64,000 bases of DNA from positions 1,054,001-1,118,000 of the forward strand of contig CP111109.1 in NCBI GenBank assembly GCA_026314275.1. The letters run 5' to 3'. This document shows positions 8,677 to 16,798 of this stretch, piece after piece. This stretch comes from JAGOEY01 sp017997515. Lineage in GTDB: Bacteria; Pseudomonadota; Gammaproteobacteria; Burkholderiales; Burkholderiaceae_C. Under the pieces are notes generated by a model. That model saw only the letters and a list, made by a program, of their open reading frames with translations. It did no database searches and was not told where the DNA came from. The translations under genes and the position numbers were made by a program. Position 1 is the stretch's first letter. Each line of letters starts with the position of its first letter.

Positions 8677-9351
8677 ATGAGCACCTCTACCCTGCTGCCC
8701 CGCGTTGAGATGGAAAGCGCCCCCCACCCCACCGCCGCCGTGATCTGGATGCACGGCCTGGGCGCGGACGGCAATGACTTTGCGCCGCTGGCGCCCCAGC
8801 TCGACTTGGCCGGTTGCCAGCCTATCCGTTTTATCTTCCCGCATGCACCGTCGATTCCGGTGAGTATTAACAACGGCTATGTCATGCCCGCCTGGTACGA
8901 CATCCTGACCGCCGACCTGGTGCGCCGCGAAGACCCCGCTGGCATCCACACATCCGCCGTAGCCATCGAAGCGCTGATCGCCCACGAATTGGCGCGTGGC
9001 ATCCAGCCCGCGAACATCGTGCTGGCGGGCTTCTCGCAAGGCTGCGCAATGGCCTTACACACTGGCCTGCGCCACAGCGAAAAGCTGGCCGGCATCATGG
9101 CCTTGTCGGGTTACCTGCCGCTGGCCGACAGCGTGGCCGCCGAGCGCAGCCCGGCCAATGCCAACACCCCCATTTTTATGGCCCACGGCACCCAGGACCC
9201 TGTCGTGCAACTGCCCCGTGCCGAAGCTTCGCGCGATGCCCTCAAGGCCCTGGGTTACGCCGTGGATTGGCACACCTACCCCATGCCCCACAGCGTGCAC
9301 CCGCAAGAGGTGGCTGACATCGGCGCCTTCTTGCGCAAAGTCTTAAAATAA
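8677..9351 (+). CDS. Alpha/beta-hydrolase carboxylesterase (phospholipase/carboxylesterase family)
   Basis: The start at 8677 (MSTSTLLPRVEM) gives a 224-residue Abhydrolase_2 protein. It has the oxyanion-type IWMHGLGADGNDF, the nucleophile elbow GFSQG (Ser of the catalytic triad), the Asp in HGTQDPVV and the His in MPHSVHP. This family contains short-chain carboxylesterases related to human acyl-protein thioesterase. Because of the ftsY frameshift the same frame is open upstream, but the ATG at 8677 follows the restored ftsY stop and begins at the conserved family N-terminus. Confidence 0.9.
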   Translation: MSTSTLLPRVEMESAPHPTAAVIWMHGLGADGNDFAPLAPQLDLAGCQPIRFIFPHAPSIPVSINNGYVMPAWYDILTADLVRREDPAGIHTSAVAIEALIAHELARGIQPANIVLAGFSQGCAMALHTGLRHSEKLAGIMALSGYLPLADSVAAERSPANANTPIFMAHGTQDPVVQLPRAEASRDALKALGYAVDWHTYPMPHSVHPQEVADIGAFLRKVLK

Positions 9352-9352
9352 C

Positions 9353-9455
9353 CACCCCCGAAGCGCTGCGGCGCTTCTCCCTCCAGGGGGGCGATACCAG
9401 CGGCCTGGCCCTTCGCCAGACTCAGGACAGGCCGAGGCCCTGTCCGCGGTATCCA
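9353..9455 (-). repeat. Interspersed ~100-bp repeat, family B copy 1
   Basis: This copy is in the opposite orientation to the two others (near 31.1 kb and 40.2 kb). It shares the C-rich edge, GGGGGGCGATACCAGCGGCC and CCGCGGTATCC, and carries an extra ~30-nt insert (about 9410-9439) not in the other two. It lies in the untranslated gap between the esterase and the Hsp70-like gene. Confidence 0.7.
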
Positions 9456-9517
9456 CGGTTGGGTCTGCGCCAGTTTGACGTGCGGCAGGCCCCTTGCAAA
9501 CATCATGAAGAATTGAC

Positions 9518-10816
9518 ATGGCGGCTCTGCCACACCCCACCCATACCCACCTCCTCGGCATCGACTTCGGCACCTCCAACAGCGCGGCCGCGATGGTCGG
9601 CGCGGACGGGCGGCTCCACGCACTAAAGCTGGACGAAGGCAGCACCTCCATGCCCACGGCGCTGTTTTTCTCCAGCGAAGACGGCACGGTGGCCTATGGC
9701 CGCGCGGCCATGCAGGCGTACCTCGAAGGCCATGAAGGCCGCCTGATGCGCTCGATCAAAAGCCTGCTGGGCAGCAGCCTCATCAACGAACAGACCCTGT
9801 TGAATGGCCGCATGGTCAGCCTGTTTGAAGTGGTGGTGCTGTTCTTCAAAGAGCTGAAACGCCGCTGCGAACGCGAGCTGGGCCACCCGGTGGACGCTGC
9901 CCTGCTGGGCCGCCCGGTGCATTTTGTGGACGACGACGCCCAACGCGATGCGCAGGCGCAAGCCACCTTGGGCGAGGCAGCGTATGCGGCGGGTTTCACG
10001 TCCGTGCAGTTCCAGCTGGAGCCGATTGCCGCCGCGTTTGACTACGAACAACGGGTCACGGCAGAAGGCACCGTGCTGGTGGTGGACATTGGCGGCGGCA
10101 CGTCCGACTTCACCGTGGCCCGTGTCGGCCCCGACCGGGCCGTGTTTGCCGACCGTGGCAGCGACATCCTCGCCACCACCGGCGTCCACATCGGCGGCAC
10201 CGACTTCGACCAGTTGCTGAACCTGCGCCATGTGATGCCCCTGCTGGGCCTGGGCCACGTGGGCCCCCACGGGCGCAGCATGCCGTCGTCGCTGTTCCAT
10301 GCGCTATCGACCTGGCACCTGGTGCCGCAGTGTTACACCCGCAAAAGCCTGCACGACGCAGCCCAGCTGCGCAGCGACTACACCGAGCCCACGCTGCACA
10401 AACGGCTGATGCATGTGTTGCACGAACGCCAGGGCCACCGCATCCTGGCCCACACCGAGGCCGCGAAGATCGAGTGTTCCAACACCCGGGCCGACGCGCA
10501 GATTGCGCTGGACTGCATCGAACGGGGCCTGGGTGTGCCCCTGACCCCCGCCGGACTCGACGCCACGCTGCAGGCCCAGGTGGCCAGCATCGTCGCCTGT
10601 GCGCAGGCCTGTGTGGCCCGCTCCGGCGTGCCCGCCAACCGCCTGCAGGCGCTGTACCTCACGGGTGGCTCGTCCGCGCTGGCACCGCTGGGTGTGGCGC
10701 TGGGTGAGGCCTTCCCCGGTGCGCAACTCGTCACCGGCGACCGGCTGGGCAGCGTGGCCGCCGGGCTGGCGTATGGCGGCGCAGCGGTGGGACGGGCCAT
10801 GGCGGTCGAATCTTAA
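9518..10816 (+). CDS. yegD: YegD-like Hsp70-family ATPase
   Basis: The 432-residue protein is an Hsp70/actin-fold ATPase domain without a substrate-binding domain, as in E. coli YegD. It has phosphate-1 GIDFGTSNSAAA, connect/phosphate-2 VVDIGGGTSDFTVARVG, and the adenosine region YLTGGSSALAPLG near the C-terminus, together with FQLEPIAAAFDYE. Such proteins are putative chaperones of unknown clients. It is the first of three atypical Hsp70 relatives within 10 kb. No DnaJ or GrpE partner is nearby. Confidence 0.92.
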   Translation: MAALPHPTHTHLLGIDFGTSNSAAAMVGADGRLHALKLDEGSTSMPTALFFSSEDGTVAYGRAAMQAYLEGHEGRLMRSIKSLLGSSLINEQTLLNGRMVSLFEVVVLFFKELKRRCERELGHPVDAALLGRPVHFVDDDAQRDAQAQATLGEAAYAAGFTSVQFQLEPIAAAFDYEQRVTAEGTVLVVDIGGGTSDFTVARVGPDRAVFADRGSDILATTGVHIGGTDFDQLLNLRHVMPLLGLGHVGPHGRSMPSSLFHALSTWHLVPQCYTRKSLHDAAQLRSDYTEPTLHKRLMHVLHERQGHRILAHTEAAKIECSNTRADAQIALDCIERGLGVPLTPAGLDATLQAQVASIVACAQACVARSGVPANRLQALYLTGGSSALAPLGVALGEAFPGAQLVTGDRLGSVAAGLAYGGAAVGRAMAVES

Positions 10817-10818
10817 GC

Positions 10819-10875
10819 AAAACAGGCCTCAGGCGCAGGTGGAACAAGCGCTAATAGCTATACTATTTATAGCAA
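10819..10875 (+). repeat. Family A repeat, copy 3 (intergenic)
   Basis: The sequence runs AAACAGGCCTCAGGCGC, spacer, AAGCGCTAATAGCTAT, then ATTTATAGC, matching the family across its length. It lies just after the yegD-like stop codon. Confidence 0.8.
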
Positions 10876-10942
10876 ATCAACATACTCTGTTCACGTTTTC
10901 CTGATGGCGGCGGTGCCATAGCTCTGGCACCATGGCCGCACC

Positions 10943-11404
10943 ATGCAGACCCTGAACTCCCCCACCGCCACGCCCACCCGCAAGGTCGACGCCCTGCTCG
11001 CCCACTACGGCGAAAGCCACCAGCACCCGACCAACGAGCTGATCCACTTCGTCGCCATTCCGCTCATCCTGTGGAGCATCGTGGGCCTGCTGTTTGCGCT
11101 GCACCCGTGGGTGGCCTATGCCTTCCTGGCCGCCAGCCTGGTGTACTACCTGCGGCTGGGGTCCATGGCGTTTGTGGTGGGTATGGCCGTGTGGACGGCC
11201 CTGTCGCTGGCGCTGGTGTTTGCGGCGGGGCCGCTGCTGGTGCCGCTGGCGGTGGGCGTGTTTGTGGTGGCCTGGATCTTCCAGTTCATCGGCCACAAGC
11301 TCGAAGGCAAAAAACCCTCTTTCTTTGAAGACATCCAGTACCTGTGGGTCGGGCCGCTGTTTGTGCTGTCCAAGCTGCTGGAACGGTTGCACATCCGCTG
11401 GTGA
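10943..11404 (+). CDS. Mpo1-like (DUF962) membrane protein
   Basis: The 153-residue protein has about four transmembrane segments. It carries the family motifs HQHPTNELIHFVAIPL near residues 26-41 and FQFIGHKLEGKKPSFFED near the C-terminus, with conserved His residues. The yeast homologue Mpo1 is an iron-dependent 2-hydroxy fatty acid dioxygenase, so a lipid oxygenase role in the inner membrane is plausible. No neighbouring gene supports a pathway. Confidence 0.85.
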   Translation: MQTLNSPTATPTRKVDALLAHYGESHQHPTNELIHFVAIPLILWSIVGLLFALHPWVAYAFLAASLVYYLRLGSMAFVVGMAVWTALSLALVFAAGPLLVPLAVGVFVVAWIFQFIGHKLEGKKPSFFEDIQYLWVGPLFVLSKLLERLHIRW

Positions 11405-11449
11405 AAAAGCTGCTGCGTTTTTCAACCCGGCGGCCCGTTGTATTGCCGA

Positions 11450-11716
11450 TCAGCTGCGGCGGTTGGAGGTGATTTCACCTGTTCCCGGGTGCACACGCAG
11501 ATCACGTTTTTGCCCCTCACTGTTGAATGCTTCCACGTGCCAGCGCCCGGCCTTGAAATCCACCTCAACCGGCGTAAACCCAGCGTCTTCCAGAATCTTG
11601 ACGATTTCCGACAGGGGCTTGGAGCCTGCTGGCGGACGCTGCACAACCGCCATCGCGGGTGCCGCGGCAAAGGCCAGCGGGCTCAGGATGGCGGCGGTAA
11701 GAAGTTTTCTGCGCAT
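11450..11716 (-). CDS. Periplasmic PepSY-domain protein
   Basis: An 88-residue secreted protein with a signal peptide (MRRKLLTAAILSPLAFAAAP) and one PepSY-like domain (SEIVKILEDAGFTPVEVDF ... WHVEAFNSEGQKRDLRVHP). PepSY domains commonly inhibit peptidases or sense metals in the periplasm. The ATG at 11716 is used because AGAGG precedes it; a TTG lies six bases upstream. It is convergent with the Mpo1-like gene. Confidence 0.8.
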   Translation of the reverse strand: MRRKLLTAAILSPLAFAAAPAMAVVQRPPAGSKPLSEIVKILEDAGFTPVEVDFKAGRWHVEAFNSEGQKRDLRVHPGTGEITSNRRS

Positions 11717-11916
11717 GTTCAACCTCTGTTCAGTAAGGGATGGTGAAACTCAAGCCCTTTTTGCCCGCTGTGGATGGTTTTTGGTCCAGCGACAACGTCC
11801 ACCACGCAACAAAAAATAGGCCGGAGGCCAATCTACCAGAGAAAAACAGCCGGATAAAGACGTGTCGCCACAGGCCCATTTCCGCAACCCGGCGGCATGG
11901 TGCCTAATCTGGTGCC

Positions 11917-12240
11917 ATGACCACCAGCACCATTTCGTCCCGCCGCCAGATCATTACAACCGTCCTGCTGCTGTTTTCCGTGGGCGGCGGCCTGCTGCGC
12001 TGGCTGGCACCCCAGCCGTCCCTGGCGCGTGACATGGGCTCGCTGCTGCTGGTGCTGTGGCTGCCGATCATCGGCAACATCATCGCGTGGGTGGTGGCCC
12101 AGGCGCACAAGCCCAAAAATGCGCCCCCGGGTTTTGCGCCCGACAGCCCGTTCACCCCATCGGCCCACATCACGCTGACGCTGCTGTCGGGCCGCACCTT
12201 GCTCGGGCAAGGGCAGGTGCAGCAGTTAGTCGCCCCCTAG
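11917..12240 (+). CDS. Small hypothetical membrane protein
   Basis: I do not recognise this 107-residue protein. It has two predicted membrane helices (residues about 12-30 and 40-62, VLLLFSVGGGLLRWL and LLLVLWLPIIGNIIAWVV), a Pro-rich loop, and a C-terminal soluble tail with the pattern HITLTLLSGRTLLGQG. Its stop codon overlaps the end of the convergent RES toxin gene by a few bases. Confidence 0.6.
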   Translation: MTTSTISSRRQIITTVLLLFSVGGGLLRWLAPQPSLARDMGSLLLVLWLPIIGNIIAWVVAQAHKPKNAPPGFAPDSPFTPSAHITLTLLSGRTLLGQGQVQQLVAP

Positions 12241-12938
12241 AAGTCCCAGACGTAACTCTCACGCCCGCTGGAGAACAAAACACTGGTGCGTGTGGCCTTG
12301 CAGCGCCAGGTCTGCATCGTCTGGTCGAGGGACGGCTGCGACTCGCTCAGGCTATCCGGATCGAACACTGCCGCGCAGCGGTGGCCCGGCGCACGCACAG
12401 ACTCATAACAAAGCCACTGCACAGCATGCGCCTGTGCCGCTGCAGCCAGAGCGTGGGTGCCGGTGTAGTCACTGCCATGGGCCCAGACATCCCGGCTGCG
12501 CAGCCATGGCTCGGTGGTCAGGTCAATGGATTTGCCGTTCACCTCTGCCTGGAAAAACGTGTGTTCGGTCAGCAGCATCTGGTCGAGCAAACCCGTGCTG
12601 TCGAGGATGAACCGGTGCCGCCAGTAGGCCACCTCGGCACACGCGGCAAAAAGCACTTCGGCACCGTACCACTGCCCCTTGGCGTGGGGTTTGCGGAACC
12701 GGCTGGCGTGGGCCGGGCTGTAGCGAAACGGGGTGGTCAGCAGGTAGTGTTTGGGCAGCATCGTGGCGGGCACCGGGGGTTTGCTGCCCTCCAGCAGTTG
12801 CTCCAGCAAGTCTTGTTCTGCAGGTGTGTCCACCAGCCGCATGGTGGACACCACATGCTGGGCCTCGACACCGCGCCACGCCCGCATGCGGCGAGGGGCA
12901 ACCGCCCCGTCGAACCAGGCCAGATCAAAGGACATCAT
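12237..12938 (-). CDS. RES-domain toxin of a RES/Xre toxin-antitoxin pair
   Basis: The 233-residue protein shows the RES fold features: YLLTTPFRYSPAHASRFRKP (conserved Arg), the CAEVAYWRHRF helix with the conserved Glu, and the late Ser region DSLSESQPS. Characterised RES toxins are NAD-degrading enzymes related to ADP-ribosyltransferases, so this should deplete NAD when unopposed. It lies downstream of an Xre/DUF2384-type antitoxin on the same strand, as in known pairs. The 101-nt spacing between the two genes is unusual and is filled by an inverted-repeat element whose arm reaches the toxin start codon. Confidence 0.9.
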   Translation of the reverse strand: MMSFDLAWFDGAVAPRRMRAWRGVEAQHVVSTMRLVDTPAEQDLLEQLLEGSKPPVPATMLPKHYLLTTPFRYSPAHASRFRKPHAKGQWYGAEVLFAACAEVAYWRHRFILDSTGLLDQMLLTEHTFFQAEVNGKSIDLTTEPWLRSRDVWAHGSDYTGTHALAAAAQAHAVQWLCYESVRAPGHRCAAVFDPDSLSESQPSLDQTMQTWRCKATRTSVLFSSGRESYVWDF

Positions 12939-13040
12939 TCCAATTCCAGATCAATACGAGATTAGGCGCAAAGCCGCAGACAGTGCTCTAGCACGGCAAG
13001 GCGAAGCAACGACATATTCGGATTGATCTGGAAATGGAAT
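12937..13040. repeat. 104-bp palindromic element between Xre antitoxin and RES toxin
   Basis: Two 19-bp arms, 12937-12955 and 13022-13040, are inverted repeats with one mismatch. Between them is a 66-bp core with a small hairpin (GTGCT/AGCAC). The element runs from within the toxin start codon to the antitoxin stop codon. I see no second copy in this window. Confidence 0.75.
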
Positions 13041-13411
13041 CAGGCCGGTGCCCGCATGCCGTCCAGATAGTTGAGCGTGGCCACCAGGCCTTCCGCCTTC
13101 TGCACCAGCTGCAGCGGCTTGCCGCCCAGCGCCTTGTTGTGGGTGTTCATCCAGGTCTGGCGCTTCTGGTCGTCCGTGCCCACCAACGCATCGAGCGAGC
13201 GGTACACACGCACCAGCAACAAGGCCAGTTCGCCCTCTTTTGACGTTGGCGCAATCTGTTTGTTACCGCTCACGATACGGGAGACCGTGGGCTCACTCAG
13301 GCCAATCGTGCGGCCGAGTGCGGCACCGGACAAACCCAGCAGGCTGCTCGCACGCACGGTGGCTTTGGCCAGAACTTCACCGGCTTGGGGGTTGACTGCA
13401 CGTTGTTCCAT
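13040..13411 (-). CDS. Xre/DUF2384-type antitoxin
   Basis: The start at 13411 (MEQRAVNPQ) follows a strong AGGAGG, so the longer frame to 13489 is rejected. The 123-residue protein has an N-terminal helix-turn-helix (LLGLSGAALGRTIGLSEPTVSRIVSG) and a C-terminal MbcA/ParS/Xre toxin-binding domain (MNTHNKALGGKPLQLVQKAEG). It should neutralise the RES toxin and repress the operon; the operator was not identified. Confidence 0.9.
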   Translation of the reverse strand: MEQRAVNPQAGEVLAKATVRASSLLGLSGAALGRTIGLSEPTVSRIVSGNKQIAPTSKEGELALLLVRVYRSLDALVGTDDQKRQTWMNTHNKALGGKPLQLVQKAEGLVATLNYLDGMRAPA

Positions 13412-13590
13412 GGTTGCCTCCTGTTTTAAAAAGCTTTCCATAGAAATATTATGCACAAATACATTAACTATTCGCAGAAATCCAGCCAATCCTTATGGCT
13501 TTTCCACCATTTACGCAGCGGCTCACCCTGACAAAGAGTGGTGCGCGTCGACGCGCACAATCAACGTTTCCCTGACCTGGAGAGCACCCC

Positions 13591-13872
13591 ATGAAAGCAA
13601 GCTGGAACGGCGCCACCATCGCCGAGAGCGACGACACGGTGGTCGTCGAAGGCAACCACTACTTCCCGATGGACTCGCTCAAGCGCGAACACGTCACTTT
13701 CAGCAACCACAAGACCACCTGCCCCTGGAAGGGCACGGCCAGTTACTACTCCTTGCTGGTGAATGGCGAGATGAACGCCGATGCGGTCTGGTACTACGCC
13801 GACCCCAAGCCCGAAGCGGAAGCGGTGCGCAACCGTGTCGCCTTCTGGAAGGGCGTCAAGATCGAAATGTGA
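13591..13872 (+). CDS. DUF427 family protein
   Basis: The 93-residue protein is a full-length single DUF427 domain: MKASWNGATIAESDDTVVVEGN, YFPMDSL, CPWKGTASYYSL and ADAVWYYADPKPEA. The Cys-Pro-Trp-Lys-Gly motif and the tryptophan-rich strands are characteristic. Function is unknown in the literature I can recall. It is transcribed away from the toxin-antitoxin pair and converges on the Hsp70 operon. Confidence 0.88.
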   Translation: MKASWNGATIAESDDTVVVEGNHYFPMDSLKREHVTFSNHKTTCPWKGTASYYSLLVNGEMNADAVWYYADPKPEAEAVRNRVAFWKGVKIEM

Positions 13873-13888
13873 GGATGGGAAGGGTGCC

Positions 13889-16759
13889 TTACCCCACCAG
13901 CACCAAGCCCGGCGGCAGGCTGTCGCCCAGGCTGCGTTTGGCGTCCTGCGCATCCATCTGCTGCACCTGCTCCACCATCGCCACCCAGCGTGCCGGGGCG
14001 TGGGCGGCGCGTAGTTTGTCCAGCACCTGCGCGCGGGCGTCGCCAGGCAGGTCGCGGGCGCGGTCACCGGTCATACGGGCCATCTGGACGGCGGCGAACA
14101 TGGCGGTGTCGTTCTTGCGCCAGTCCTGTGCCAGGGTGGCGGCCAGAAACTCGGCCACGGCCTCAGGCGGCATGGTCTGGTGCGCGTTGGCGGCCAGCGG
14201 CACGCGGGTACACAGGCGGCCGATGGCCCACCAGGTTTGCACACTTTCGCCGGGCTGAGCCAGGCGCTGCAGCATCCACTGGCCCATCTCCTGGCGGTAC
14301 TGCCAGGGCACGGCCTCCACCGCCGCAAACAGGCGGAGCATGTCGTCGTAACTGCCATGCGGGTTGGCCTTGGACTGGTGCCGTTGCACCGCCTGCTGCA
14401 TGTGGCCGGCTACGTCTTCGAGCAGCCGCATCTGCTGCGCCTCGCCCAGGCCCGCCGCCACACGCCGCCAGAACACCCACCATTCGGTGCGGTTGGCGGC
14501 GTCCTGGGCGTGGGCCAGGTCTTGCGCGTACAGCGCCCAGACCTGCTCCATGCGCCAGCCGTCCAGCTCAGCCCCCACGCCGGGGCGCAGGCACCAGCCT
14601 GCGAGGTTGAACCACACGCGTTCATGCTCGGCGCTGCGGCGGCGGCGCTTGGCGCGGGCCAACAGGGCGTCGAACAGTGCCCGCAGCAGCGGCAGCGCCC
14701 AGGCCTCGCGCGGGCCCAGCAGGCGCTCCAGCGTGGCACGCAGCTGGCGCACGTCTTTGGCGGTGACGTCTTGCGACTGGTTGCCAAAGATGCGGTCTAG
14801 CTGGGCCACAGCCTCGGGCAGGCGGGTGGTTTGTGAATTGAAGTCTTTTTGGCCTCCAGCGCCCTCTGGATCTGCGCTAGCAGCTATGTTTTTTGCAGTG
14901 CTACGCGTGGCAAACGCCAGCGCCCATTCCTGGGCTGCATCGTCCACCGCCACACAACGCACCTGCAGGGTGCCCACCTCGGTCAGGGTGGTGTGCAGCA
15001 GCACGTCGATGTGCGACTGGCGGCTGCCCTCGGGGCGTGGCAACACGGCGGACAGCGGCGGCAGGGCGACAAAACCGTCGCCATCCAGCGGCACGATCTG
15101 CCCGGGTTTCAGGTCGCGGTGCTGGCTGGTGGCCACCAGCGCAAACCCCACGGCCTGCCCCAGCCGCAGCGCAAAACGCCGCCCCGACAGCACCACGCGT
15201 GTGCCCTCGGGCGTGCCGCGTGCCAGCAGGCACACACCCTGCGGCGCAGCACCAGCAGCCGTGGGCAACACCAGCAGGTAACTGCGCGGTGCGCCGCCGC
15301 CAATGGTGGGCAGGGTCGCTATCTTATTAATAGCTGCTGGCGCAGGTGCAGACTGCGCCAAAGCCCGATTTGATTCAAACTCCGCCTGCCAACGCGCCAG
15401 CCCATGCGCGGCAGCGCCCCGGGCCACGGCGTAGTCCGGGTGCGGGTTGTGCAGCACAGCCACGGGCACACCGCGCCAGCCCGACACAATGGCGACCAGC
15501 CGCTCGGCCAGCGCCGGGGCGTGGAACACACCGCCGTTGAGCAGCACGGTGTCGGGCTGCGCACCTTGCTGTGCCAAGAATGCAGCCAGGTGGCGGGTGA
15601 TGGCGGCTTCGGCCGGGTACGGAAGGCCCAAGCCGGTCAGTGCGTTCTGGCGGCGGCGGGGCAGCTCGGTGATCGACGTGTGGGGCAGGAAACCTTCAAC
15701 GATGCACTGCGCAACCTGTTCGCGGGTCAGCGTGGCCGAGCGCGTCTGCGCCAGCAGTTTGGAGCCCGCCCCCAGCAAGGTGACAGCCACCGATTCGGGC
15801 GCGTCAGCCGCCAGCAACTGCTCTTTGGCCCCACGGCAGCGCTGCACCAGCTGGGCGAACCGGGCGGGCGGCAGGCGTTGCCCTTCACCCGAGAGTTGCG
15901 GCTCCAGCAGATGCGCCAGCGCCAAGTCCATGTTGTCGCCGCCCAGCATCAAATGCTCACCCACACCGGTACGGGTCAGCACGGGCAAGCTGCCCGGTGC
16001 CTCGGGCGCATCGACACGGATCAACGTGAGGTCGGTTGTACCGCCGCCCACGTCCACCACCAGCACCTGCTGGCTGCCCTGCAATGCCGTGCCCACCTGT
16101 GCGCCCTGCAGCACCAGCCAGTCGTGGAAGGCGGCCTTGGGTTCTTCGAGCAAATGCACCTCGGGCAGACCGGCCAGTTGCGCGGCCTCCAGCGTGAGGG
16201 CGCGGGCGCCTTCGTCAAACGACGCAGGCACCGTCAGCACCACACGCTGCTGCGCCAGCGGCGCGTCGGGGTGCTGCGCGTCCCACGCATTACGCACATG
16301 GGCGAGGTAACTGGCCGACGCCAGCAGTGGCGAGATTTTGGCCACGCCGCCCTCCCCCTCGGGTGCGCCCCAGGGCAGGATGGGCGCGCTGCGATTGACA
16401 CCCGCATGCGACAACCAGCTCTTGGCGCTGGCCACCACACGCCCTGGCACGGCAGCACCCAACTCGCGGGCATAACGCCCCACGATGGCGGGCGACACAT
16501 CCGTCGCGCCCAGTGCGGGCCAGGGCTGGGCCAGGGCATCGGAGGGCAACTCGCCCACGGCGGCCTGGTAACGCACGGAGGGCAGCAGCGGATGTGTATC
16601 GACCTCACCCGCCGCCGTGCGTTGCGGGATGGCCAGCAACGTTATCGGCGCGCTGCCGTCCAGCGGCGCGTGGGCGACCACGGTGTGGCTGGTGCCGAGG
16701 TCGATGCCGACGACGTGGCGGGCGCGGCTGGCAGATGGGGCGTCAGTCGCGATGGTCAT
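13889..16759 (-). CDS. Large Hsp70-family protein with C-terminal DUF3731-like region
   Basis: The 956-residue protein starts with an Hsp70 ATPase domain: GIDLGTSHTVVAHA, VVDVGGGTTDLTLIRVD, LLEEPKAAFHDW and LLNGGVFHAPALAERL. A long C-terminal half, about residues 500-956, resembles the DUF3731 helical region rather than a normal substrate-binding domain. It follows another Hsp70 and a DUF2760 gene in one operon, a set I recall as conserved in betaproteobacteria. Two family A repeat copies are embedded in frame, at residues about 461-480 (Ala/Pro-rich linker) and 620-638. Clients are unknown. Confidence 0.88.
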   Translation of the reverse strand: MTIATDAPSASRARHVVGIDLGTSHTVVAHAPLDGSAPITLLAIPQRTAAGEVDTHPLLPSVRYQAAVGELPSDALAQPWPALGATDVSPAIVGRYARELGAAVPGRVVASAKSWLSHAGVNRSAPILPWGAPEGEGGVAKISPLLASASYLAHVRNAWDAQHPDAPLAQQRVVLTVPASFDEGARALTLEAAQLAGLPEVHLLEEPKAAFHDWLVLQGAQVGTALQGSQQVLVVDVGGGTTDLTLIRVDAPEAPGSLPVLTRTGVGEHLMLGGDNMDLALAHLLEPQLSGEGQRLPPARFAQLVQRCRGAKEQLLAADAPESVAVTLLGAGSKLLAQTRSATLTREQVAQCIVEGFLPHTSITELPRRRQNALTGLGLPYPAEAAITRHLAAFLAQQGAQPDTVLLNGGVFHAPALAERLVAIVSGWRGVPVAVLHNPHPDYAVARGAAAHGLARWQAEFESNRALAQSAPAPAAINKIATLPTIGGGAPRSYLLVLPTAAGAAPQGVCLLARGTPEGTRVVLSGRRFALRLGQAVGFALVATSQHRDLKPGQIVPLDGDGFVALPPLSAVLPRPEGSRQSHIDVLLHTTLTEVGTLQVRCVAVDDAAQEWALAFATRSTAKNIAASADPEGAGGQKDFNSQTTRLPEAVAQLDRIFGNQSQDVTAKDVRQLRATLERLLGPREAWALPLLRALFDALLARAKRRRRSAEHERVWFNLAGWCLRPGVGAELDGWRMEQVWALYAQDLAHAQDAANRTEWWVFWRRVAAGLGEAQQMRLLEDVAGHMQQAVQRHQSKANPHGSYDDMLRLFAAVEAVPWQYRQEMGQWMLQRLAQPGESVQTWWAIGRLCTRVPLAANAHQTMPPEAVAEFLAATLAQDWRKNDTAMFAAVQMARMTGDRARDLPGDARAQVLDKLRAAHAPARWVAMVEQVQQMDAQDAKRSLGDSLPPGLVLVG
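14846..14898 (+). repeat. Family A repeat, copy 4 (inside large Hsp70 gene)
   Basis: This is the closest match to the family in the window: TTTTTGGCCTCCAGCGC, spacer, TGCGCTAGCAGCTAT and a T-run. It is in frame within the coding sequence and encodes a variable linker around NIAASADPEGAGGQKDF. Confidence 0.85.
15318..15375 (-). repeat. Family A repeat, copy 5 (inside large Hsp70 gene)
   Basis: Reverse orientation relative to copy 4: GCTATCTTATTAATAGCTGC, then GGCGCAGG and TGCGCCAAAGCCCG. It is in frame and encodes the linker QSAPAPAAINKIA. Confidence 0.8.
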
Positions 16760-16798
16760 GCAACAAGCCCGACAGGCAAACGGTCATTGGGGGGCAGG

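Noticed and set aside
7516..9351. A 611-residue FtsY-esterase fusion protein as a genuine new architecture
   Set aside because: The fusion exists only because one G is missing from a homopolymer; restoring it gives the conserved FtsY end, a stop codon and a separate esterase with its own ATG.
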